Position numbers and translations under genes: made by a program. A DNA stretch of 38,564 bases from Flavobacteriales bacterium UBA2619 (lineage in GTDB: Bacteria; Bacteroidota; Bacteroidia; Flavobacteriales_D; Sanyastnellaceae). Below the pieces are notes generated by a model, which worked only from the letters and a program-made list of their open reading frames with translations, had not been told where the DNA came from and did no database searches. The DNA lies in assembly GCA_002339135.1 (NCBI GenBank), contig DDJR01000091.1, forward strand, positions 1 through 38,564, read 5' to 3'. Positions 18,501 through 24,863 of the stretch are shown one piece after another (the stretch's first letter is position 1; each line of letters begins with the position of its first letter).

Positions 18501-18905
18501 GACCGCATCACAGAACGAGGAGGAGTTTTAGGTGCGATGGAGACAATGTACCAAAGATCAAGGATTCAGGAAGAAAGCCTTTATTATGAGACACTTAAGC
18601 ACTCTGGAGAATATGAAATCATCGGTGTAAACACATTCTTGAGCAAAAATGGTTCACCAACAATCGTTCCTGGTGAAGTCATTCGCGCAACTGAAGAAGA
18701 AAAGCAGCTTCAGCTCCGAAATCTGAAAAACTTGCACAAAGCAACTGGAGCGAAAGCTGGCGAAGCTATTTCTAAAATACAGGCCGCTGCTGTATCCGGA
18801 GGCAACCTCTTTGAAGAGATTATAGAAGCTGGAAAAGTGGCCTCTTTGGGTGAAATTACAAATGCCATGTTCGAAGTTGGAGGTGCATACAGAAGAAACA
18901 TGTAG
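15531..18905 (+). CDS. icmF: Fused isobutyryl-CoA mutase (B12 domain, G-protein chaperone, mutase)
   Basis: A 1124-residue single-chain enzyme that interconverts isobutyryl-CoA and n-butyryl-CoA with adenosylcobalamin; some members also act on related branched acyl-CoAs. Residues about 12-145 are the B12-binding domain, with DGHDAAI at 23-29 carrying the cobalt ligand His25. Residues about 200-430 are the MeaB-like GTPase that loads and protects the cofactor: Walker A GTGGSGKSS at about 205, LETSGIGQSD and NKSDKRG. After a linker, the catalytic mutase barrel starts near 560 (PYTAGIYPFKRTGEDPTRMF) and includes QNTCIFSTEFAIRLMGDVQQ and SVSISGYHIAEAGA. Domain order and length match IcmF rather than two-subunit IcmA/IcmB or methylmalonyl-CoA mutase. 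No pathway genes are adjacent. It would serve branched-chain or short-chain acyl-CoA metabolism in the cytoplasm. Confidence 0.95.
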   Translation: MEVQKPYKPKNKVRIVSAASLFDGHDAAINIMRRIIQRTGCEVIHLGHDRSVDEVVTTAIQEDAQAIAMTSYQGGHNEYFKYMKDLLDERGAGHIRIFGGGGGTILPEEIAELQRYGVERIYHPDDGREMGLQGMINDLVERADYETVPSINDLDGAIGRLGERNIRDIARSITAAENDAEAFSAEFAKIHPKLPEVPVLGITGTGGSGKSSMVDELVRRFLADFPEKRIALVSVDPSKRKTGGALLGDRIRMNSIHNERVYMRSLATRQSNLALSKHVAEALNVLKAAEFDLIILETSGIGQSDTEIMEHSDVALYIMTPEFGAATQLEKIDMLDFADVVAINKSDKRGSQDAIRDVRKQFKRNHDLWAAKDHELPIISTIASQFNDPGTNDLYLRLMAEIGRKTGADLSNAEENYSTTEKSEKIFIIPPARVRYLSEIAESNRAYDKWATKQATVAGRLQSLQNSASEFSEDSEIKSAVEAKAEEVKLEMDAKMLAWLEDWPSLKSRYSEEVFRFEVRGKEIRIPTKRTSLSHKSISKVALPTVTGWSDLVKYAAQENLPGSFPYTAGIYPFKRTGEDPTRMFAGEGGPERTNKRFHYVSLGMPAKRLSTAFDSVTLYGNDPAERPDIYGKVGNAGVSICCLDDAKKLYSGFDLCSPMTSVSMTINGPAPMVLAFFLNAAIDQNCEKFIQENKLESKVEKVLIAKWDKKGLDRPHYEGTLPEGNNGLGLLLLGCTGDDVLDPETYARLKVEALTSVRGTVQADILKEDQAQNTCIFSTEFAIRLMGDVQQYFIDQKVRNFYSVSISGYHIAEAGANPITQLAFTLSNGFTYVEYYLSRGMDINDFGPNLSFFFSNGVDPEYAVIGRVARRIWAKAMREKYEASPRAQMMKYHIQTSGRSLHAQEIDFNDIRTTLQALYAIYDNCNSLHTNAYDEAITTPTEESVRRAMAIQLIINKELGLAMNENPMQGSYIMEELTDLVEEAVLLEFDRITERGGVLGAMETMYQRSRIQEESLYYETLKHSGEYEIIGVNTFLSKNGSPTIVPGEVIRATEEEKQLQLRNLKNLHKATGAKAGEAISKIQAAAVSGGNLFEEIIEAGKVASLGEITNAMFEVGGAYRRNM

Positions 18906-18955
18906 GCAAACTACTTCGTTGATATGCCTTGATAACATGGTGAAAAACAAGTGCA

Positions 18956-18983
18956 CATCCCTCTTCAGCTAAGAAGAGAGATG
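18956..18983. terminator. Hairpin between icmF and the convergent CotH gene
   Basis: CATCCCTCTTC at 18956-18966 pairs with GAAGAGAGATG at 18973-18983 with one mismatch and a 6-base loop; flanking TGC/GCA can extend it. A run of eight T residues follows, but only about 25 bases downstream, so termination of icmF is plausible but not typical. Confidence 0.35.
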
Positions 18984-19022
18984 GCATGTTTCATCAAGAA
19001 AAGCTTTTTTTTAAATACGCAA

Positions 19023-22000
19023 TTACCTCACAACTGTGATGTACCCTCTGTACGTTGAGGAGCTTAAGTCATGTGCCCCGAGTGCAGTCACCGAGTACAT
19101 GTAAACCCCATCTGGAACAAAGTAATCGCCACCCACAGAGTCGTCTTGACCTATCCATGGCGTATCTGGATTGTTCGTGTCAAATACAATTTCTCCCCAA
19201 CGGTTGAGAACTGAAAAGCGATATTGATCGGAAGTGAAGCCTTGGCCTAAAGGAAGAAAGCTGTCATTTACACCGTCATTGTCAGGCGTGAACGCATTGG
19301 GAATAAAAATTCTAAATTCCACCTCCTTAAAGTAAGCGACGACATTTTCGTAGGAGACACCCTCCAAATTCAGAGACATATTAGGACTTCTGTCACTTGG
19401 GGATGGCTCTGTAACCAACACTTCCCATCGGTCAAACTCCCACTGATCTGTTGCAGAGGCTTTGAAGACAAGTGGGGCAGTTGTGACAAGCCCAGATGTC
19501 CAGTAGTCATCTACGTAGGCCGTGTTTACAATGGTTACAGCACCAGCACCGTCAGGCCTCACCTCCACCTCTAATTCAGTGTGCTCAATGTAGGTGAACG
19601 TGGCTGTTACAAGTCCAGACTGAACAACTTGAAGGTTTGCCTCGGCTGAATTCATGTCAGGCAGTATTCCATTCACCACATTGGACGAGGTCCAGTGGGA
19701 AAATTGCCACCACTCGTTTAACGGCACAGCCTGCATTGGATGACCACTAACTGTCAGAGTTTGAGTCGAGGGATAATCTGAAATGACCACCCCATCTAAA
19801 ACAATTGCACCGGATCCAGCAGGGTCTACATTGAAGGTCATATCTTCTGGCGGAACAGGGATTCCGAAATGAGCAACGATTGTAATATCACCTTCCAAGT
19901 TCACCTCCCAAACGAGATTTGTAGGGTCTGTAAGAGTGGCTGAACCCGCTGTGATTTCCCAAAACAAAAACTGTACGCCATAATTTTCTTCTGCAGTTAG
20001 TGTAATCGGTAGCTCCTCAAAATAAAATCCATCAAATGGACTTTCATTTGGAGTAATGTCTACTGTATTTATTTGAACATCACCTTGACCCACAATTTCA
20101 AGGGTGAGGGTGACGGGAGTGACATCATAACAGTCTTCCATTCCTGAAAGAAGTTCTGATTCACATCGATCGTCAATGAAGTCCCTGAGCTCTTGAAGCT
20201 CCACTTGCCAACCAGCAACATTGCCTCCCCATCGATTGCATTGTCTCGGCATTTCAGGTTCGATTACCAGCACCATACTGTCCAGGACTGAATGCATATA
20301 ATCACATGTGAAATAGGTGTTCCCTAGATCAGCCCAACGATTTACATAGGTCGCGTAAAAGGTTTCATTCTCAAGCAAAGCATTGAGCACTGGAATGTGT
20401 CCCTGACCGCCAACATCTCCCATTGTTTCTGGGTTACAAGGATCTGCTGTAGCGCCTGTATCAGGTATGCCCGTGTAATTAACGTAATGCCCAAAAGTGG
20501 CATCCATGTCCCAAAGGGCATATCTCCATCTCTTGGCACCTCCATCTGGATGTCTGCCTCTCCACCAAGCCGTATTCCAATTAAGCCAATCCATCGCAAC
20601 CACATAACTGTTGAGGACGAAGTAGTCAATCAAACTAAGCGGATGAAGCTGTGTTGTTACATAATCGTAATTCGCAGCATCCGTCATGTCTTGGGATGTC
20701 ACAAAATTCACGAGGTTGTACCAATCATTTCCTGAGCCATACTCCTCCCAAGTACCACCCCAAGTTTTCAAGAAGTCGACGAAATGCCTAGGCTGGTCAT
20801 AGTACTTCGCAGTGAAGTCAATGTCATCAACCTTCTCTCGGTAATCATAAACTCCCCAGTAAAGGCCATTTAAATAAACAATGCAACTCTCTGAGGTACG
20901 TTCATCTAATTTTAAATCAGCTTTGTGACTCAGAGTATGAACATATGAATCTCTGATGTGTGCTCCTGGCTCGAAGGGGAAGTTATCATTCGCTGCTGCC
21001 TTAAAGATTATTCTTTGAAACTTGTTGCGATTTTTTACTGCAAAAAGCTGAGCCTCAATTGCATAATCGTATCCCATTTGATCTCTGGTCACATAGTCAA
21101 AGCCTCTTTGTCCGTAAGCATTTGAATCATTACCATGCTCGTTGCTGTCTCCAGTAGCCTCAACCCTGAACGATCCATTGGCATTGAAAAACTCAATGTG
21201 CATCGGTTCATCACCTCCACCACCTGGCCAAGAACCATCCTCTTGGCCATCTCCACTCACGGAAACGACTGTAATGGTGTGCGAATCGGCACCTGTGAAA
21301 TAGGTATTGGTTGCAATGTAACTGGGTGCATCCACACCAGAGAGATCAAAGGACATTGCTCTCAGAACAGTGGTTGCAGAAACATTGATCGATCCAGTGT
21401 AAAGTGTACTCCCAGCATCAGGTGCATATCCATTGTTGGTGTACCTCACTTCATAGCCTGCGGGAACATTGATAGAGACATTGAGTCCGCCAGCGTAAAA
21501 ACCAGCGGCGTCACTAAATAATGGTGTGGGTGCATATCCTGAAAACATATCTGCGCCATTTGCCGCTTCAGGTGTAGGGTTTGTACAAACTGACCAAACA
21601 GCTCCGCCGTCAACCACTCTCGCCCAACTGTGATCTGCCTGAGTAGTAGATATTTCAGAAACAAAAACATACTCCTCTAGGATTGTACCGCTGGGATCAC
21701 TAAATACCATCGCCTCACCAGCACATTGGTTCACTTTAAAATTGGTGTTGAGGTTGCCGCCAAGATACAAGTTAGGAAGCAGCTCACCTTCTCCAGAACA
21801 AACAACAAGAAGGAACCCTCCGGCTGGAACAAATGTTCCCGCAGGTATTTCAAACTTATCAGGATTGTCAGGATTGTCACTTAAGAAATAACCTCCTAAA
21901 TCAACAGCTGTTCCTCCTGTGTTGAAGAACTCGATATAGTCTTCGTTATCTCCCCCAACATCAAGGGAGTAGTTAGAACACGAAAACTCATTCATAACAA

Positions 22001-22061
22001 CTTGCGCTTGGTTACCCTGGGTCACAAAGCACAATGTGAGTATCACTAAAAAATTTCTCAT
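19023..22061 (-). CDS. CotH-kinase-domain surface protein with lamin-tail domain and type B T9SS sorting domain
   Basis: A 1012-residue exported protein (signal peptide MRNFLVILTLCFVTQGNQAQ). Domains in order: lamin-tail domain about 20-150 (VVMNEFSCSNYSLD, DYIEFFNTGG, FLSDNPDNPDKFEIPAG); a chitobiase/Fn3-associated domain about 178-255 (VRYTNNGYAPD); a CotH-type atypical kinase domain about 280-640, with FKAAANDNFPF, RDSYVHTLS, YLNGLYWGVYDYREKVD and RYALWDMDATFG, where Asp518 and Asp520 fit the metal-binding DxD; three divergent InlB-type repeats about 650-910 (each with a W-xF-xxW/FxxW pattern); and a gliding-type sorting domain from about 917 (IFIPNAFTPDNDGVNDSF, VLNRWGEIVFD). CotH in Bacillus phosphorylates spore coat proteins; targets here are unknown. 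It starts 43 bases after the lysyl oxidase gene. Confidence 0.9.
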   Translation of the reverse strand: MRNFLVILTLCFVTQGNQAQVVMNEFSCSNYSLDVGGDNEDYIEFFNTGGTAVDLGGYFLSDNPDNPDKFEIPAGTFVPAGGFLLVVCSGEGELLPNLYLGGNLNTNFKVNQCAGEAMVFSDPSGTILEEYVFVSEISTTQADHSWARVVDGGAVWSVCTNPTPEAANGADMFSGYAPTPLFSDAAGFYAGGLNVSINVPAGYEVRYTNNGYAPDAGSTLYTGSINVSATTVLRAMSFDLSGVDAPSYIATNTYFTGADSHTITVVSVSGDGQEDGSWPGGGGDEPMHIEFFNANGSFRVEATGDSNEHGNDSNAYGQRGFDYVTRDQMGYDYAIEAQLFAVKNRNKFQRIIFKAAANDNFPFEPGAHIRDSYVHTLSHKADLKLDERTSESCIVYLNGLYWGVYDYREKVDDIDFTAKYYDQPRHFVDFLKTWGGTWEEYGSGNDWYNLVNFVTSQDMTDAANYDYVTTQLHPLSLIDYFVLNSYVVAMDWLNWNTAWWRGRHPDGGAKRWRYALWDMDATFGHYVNYTGIPDTGATADPCNPETMGDVGGQGHIPVLNALLENETFYATYVNRWADLGNTYFTCDYMHSVLDSMVLVIEPEMPRQCNRWGGNVAGWQVELQELRDFIDDRCESELLSGMEDCYDVTPVTLTLEIVGQGDVQINTVDITPNESPFDGFYFEELPITLTAEENYGVQFLFWEITAGSATLTDPTNLVWEVNLEGDITIVAHFGIPVPPEDMTFNVDPAGSGAIVLDGVVISDYPSTQTLTVSGHPMQAVPLNEWWQFSHWTSSNVVNGILPDMNSAEANLQVVQSGLVTATFTYIEHTELEVEVRPDGAGAVTIVNTAYVDDYWTSGLVTTAPLVFKASATDQWEFDRWEVLVTEPSPSDRSPNMSLNLEGVSYENVVAYFKEVEFRIFIPNAFTPDNDGVNDSFLPLGQGFTSDQYRFSVLNRWGEIVFDTNNPDTPWIGQDDSVGGDYFVPDGVYMYSVTALGAHDLSSSTYRGYITVVR

Positions 22062-22104
22062 TAAACCTTTTTTATATTCTAATCAATGGACATCAAAGTA
22101 AAAA

Positions 22105-24492
22105 CTACTGAATATCAAACCTACCTGACATAGGAGCAATTCGTTGGCCTGAAAGTGTAAAGAAGTATGCACCACTTGACAGATCTCTCTTTTCCATGAC
22201 ATAATTTGTTCCTCTTACTTTTTCTTCACGCACGACTCTACCTCTGGCATCCATAACTTGAAGGTAAAGCTCATCTCTCATCGGGTTGGAAAATGAAAGT
22301 GTGGCTGAAGAACTTATCGGGTTAGGCACAATGCTCACACTGTTTCCATCCATATTCTGAAGCTGAACAGCTCCGACACATCCATCGATGATGTCAATAT
22401 GTGTGTTTTGATAAAACTCATTTACAACGTCTACACAGTGAAGCAGGCAAACATCTTCTTCAACATTTATCCAATATAAACGTAAAAAAGGAGTCCACTC
22501 ATAAAACTTCAACATGCTCTCTCCTTCATAGCTCAGTCCGATAACCTCAGAACCACCAGGCATAAAAGATGGAGTAATCGGGTAATTCACAACATCTGCA
22601 AGAGAAATTGCTTGAGAAATTTCAATTCCCGAGAACTCAAGCTGATAACCCACTATTCTGTTGTTGGGGTTACGAACATGCACGTCTAAAAAACCTTGAT
22701 CCCAATTGATATCGCCAATTTTAAAATGTGTTGTATCGAAAATATTGACAACTTCGTTGACAGGAAGACTACACTTGTCGTGGAATCCAGAGCTGTCTGG
22801 GTGCTCGTGAGCTGCGTTCCAGTATTGACAACGAGACATTAATGCTGCATCTGTCACTGTAATGTTGTTGTCTTGATCAATGTCAGTACAAGGAAGGACA
22901 TCGATGTCATTCCCTAAGATACCTTCAACATAAGCAACAGCATCTGTGTATTCTTGAGCTCCGTTGTAATCAAGGTCTCCAACAAGGGTCACACCGTTAC
23001 AATCTCCATTACAGTCTTCCACGGCTTGACCAAATAACGTGCCTTCACAATCGTTAAATGTCTCACAATCGTCGTATATACTCACCACCAACTCATCCAT
23101 GCTTCGATCTAAATTAATACATACAGCAGAAAAATTATTGGTATAATCTGTTTCTTCACGACCCAAAGCATCTGGTATAAAATCCCAGTTTGCTCTAACA
23201 ATTAAATAGTATGTACCATCCTCAACATCTGTTACATCAATCCACTGACAAGACAGACCGCTGCCATAAATGTCACCACAATGAGCTGAGATACCCATGT
23301 TACTACAACCATACTGACCAGTCCCTCCATCTCCACATTCTAGATCCATTACACAAAAACCATTCTTAAATCCAATAGGAATGTATGTGCCATCTAATTC
23401 ATATAAATCATACTTGGCATATCCTTTGTGGTGCCAGTGACTGTGACAGTCCCCAAATTCAAACTGATCATTTGAATCATCTGGCGAGCCTATATAGTAA
23501 TCTAAATCTCCAATATTCTTAATGTGCGTTGTAAATCTGACAAGTTCACGGGTACCGAAACCATTCAAACAACCTTCTTCAACATAGCAATCAGAATCAC
23601 TTACCTCCATGATGTCTGTTTGAAGACTGGATTCTATTGCAGAAGTTACAACCATTAAATCTGGTCCATTACACGCTGGGTCGCCTTGATAAATACACTC
23701 CCCACTGTCAATCTCAGCCAATGGGTTGTAGTTGCAAGCTTCTGGATCTGTGCATCCAACAGGTGGCCCCACAAAAGTATGAACCCAATTCCAGTCACCA
23801 TCACAACCATCCACTGAATACCATCTGATCCAGTAGGTTACTCCAACATCCAAGAGCATTGTTTGAGAAGCTTCTTCTCCACAACCTCCCTGATTGTCGT
23901 CATAATAAATTGTTCCGATGTTGCTGTTGTCAAAATTACCCATGCTGCAGTAATCGTAGACATATAACTTGGTGTCACAACCTGTGCCACAACTGTTGAA
24001 ATCATACATGCCATTTGCTTCAGGTGTGAATGTATACCAAAAGCTACTTCCTTCCTGTCCAATCACATCACCTGACTCTGAGGGCATGTTCAAATCGACT
24101 GCATCATTGCATGTTGAACCTGGAGCACAATCGAAGGAAACCTCATCACTGTAGGTATAGTTTCCACCCGAGGCTATTTCCACCCCGTCGAGATAAAGCC
24201 AGTAGCCACCAGGTGCATAGATGCCATCTCCAAAGGAATCCTGTATTTCAAACAAATAACAAGGGAATTCATCATCGGAAGCCATGCACAAAGTGTCAAC
24301 GCCACCTCCAACTCCAGCAGCAACCAACTCACCTCCAACAGTGATATCCCAACTAATTTCAGTGGGATAGTCATCACTAATAATTTCAATGATTAATTCT
24401 GTTTCACCTTCTAAACATAAGCTTTGTGCAGAACTGCTGATCGAAAGAAATAGAACAAATGCAAGAGACAAAAGAGTGGATAAATATTTCAT
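22105..24492 (-). CDS. Secreted lysyl-oxidase-domain protein with T9SS type A sorting domain
   Basis: A 795-residue protein with signal peptide MKYLSTLLSLAFVLFLSISS. Order: an N-terminal beta domain (about 24-120), a pre-peptidase-C-like domain (about 127-243), one cysteine repeat (GCTDPEACNYNPLAE), the lysyl oxidase domain (about 278-462), a dockerin-like calcium-loop region (about 500-560), and a type A sorting domain (from about 715, VPNPISSSATLSFSNP, ending ISPMSGRFDIQ-like). The oxidase part shows CHSHWHHKGYAKYDLY, with copper ligands corresponding to His350/352/354, GFKNGFC with Lys376, DIYG with Tyr409, and CQWIDVTDV followed by ETDYTNN. In animal LOX the matching Lys and Tyr form the LTQ cofactor that oxidises lysine side chains for cross-linking. 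All key residues are present, so activity is plausible. It precedes the CotH gene on the same strand. Confidence 0.9.
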   Translation of the reverse strand: MKYLSTLLSLAFVLFLSISSSAQSLCLEGETELIIEIISDDYPTEISWDITVGGELVAAGVGGGVDTLCMASDDEFPCYLFEIQDSFGDGIYAPGGYWLYLDGVEIASGGNYTYSDEVSFDCAPGSTCNDAVDLNMPSESGDVIGQEGSSFWYTFTPEANGMYDFNSCGTGCDTKLYVYDYCSMGNFDNSNIGTIYYDDNQGGCGEEASQTMLLDVGVTYWIRWYSVDGCDGDWNWVHTFVGPPVGCTDPEACNYNPLAEIDSGECIYQGDPACNGPDLMVVTSAIESSLQTDIMEVSDSDCYVEEGCLNGFGTRELVRFTTHIKNIGDLDYYIGSPDDSNDQFEFGDCHSHWHHKGYAKYDLYELDGTYIPIGFKNGFCVMDLECGDGGTGQYGCSNMGISAHCGDIYGSGLSCQWIDVTDVEDGTYYLIVRANWDFIPDALGREETDYTNNFSAVCINLDRSMDELVVSIYDDCETFNDCEGTLFGQAVEDCNGDCNGVTLVGDLDYNGAQEYTDAVAYVEGILGNDIDVLPCTDIDQDNNITVTDAALMSRCQYWNAAHEHPDSSGFHDKCSLPVNEVVNIFDTTHFKIGDINWDQGFLDVHVRNPNNRIVGYQLEFSGIEISQAISLADVVNYPITPSFMPGGSEVIGLSYEGESMLKFYEWTPFLRLYWINVEEDVCLLHCVDVVNEFYQNTHIDIIDGCVGAVQLQNMDGNSVSIVPNPISSSATLSFSNPMRDELYLQVMDARGRVVREEKVRGTNYVMEKRDLSSGAYFFTLSGQRIAPMSGRFDIQ

Positions 24493-24697
24493 GGTGCCAG
24501 AATTAATTTACAGGGTAATTGGTTAGTTTCTCATGAAGCAATACCACACAAACGCGACAAGTGTGACATCTGCAAGCTTAAAAAAAAGGAATCAACTTTT
24601 TCACAAGAAAGACAGCATACAAAACGCGACAATTAGATACCACAAGATTACAATACAGGTTTCACCATGCAAATTACAACTTTTTACATGGAATATG

Positions 24698-24705
24698 TAT
24701 CTTCG
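24698..24705 (+). promoter_or_regulatory. Candidate -7 box for the 35-residue peptide gene
   Basis: TATCTTCG, one mismatch from TAnnTTTG, lies 13 bases before the ATG at 24719, so the transcript would have almost no leader. The rest of the 226-base gap back to the lysyl oxidase gene contains no other feature I can support. Confidence 0.35.
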
Positions 24706-24718
24706 CAAAAAAAACACA

Positions 24719-24826
24719 ATGTCAAATCACGAAGAACCACAACAGAATGAAATAGGAGGGCCAGTAACGATCGCCCTGTTGGTTTTTGCAGTTGTTATTG
24801 TTGCGATTTACTTTATAGCATCTTAG
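24719..24826 (+). CDS. Small single-pass membrane peptide (35 aa)
   Basis: The frame is open further upstream, but the ATG at 24719 gives a compact 35-residue protein: a polar acidic head (MSNHEEPQQNEIGGP) and one hydrophobic helix of about 19 residues (VTIALLVFAVVIVAIYFIA) ending two residues before the stop. Head-plus-helix layout and the promoter-like box just upstream argue for a real gene; the upstream extension is low-complexity and lysine/asparagine-rich. It would sit in the inner membrane with its head in the cytoplasm or periplasm. I recognise no family. It lies alone between two minus-strand genes. Confidence 0.6.
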   Translation: MSNHEEPQQNEIGGPVTIALLVFAVVIVAIYFIAS

Positions 24827-24863
24827 ACAACAATCTGACGTCCAGCTTGTAAAAAATACAGCT

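Noticed and set aside
24533..24718. 62-residue upstream extension of the 35-residue peptide
   Set aside because: Its composition is unlike a protein domain and the promoter-like box lies within it.
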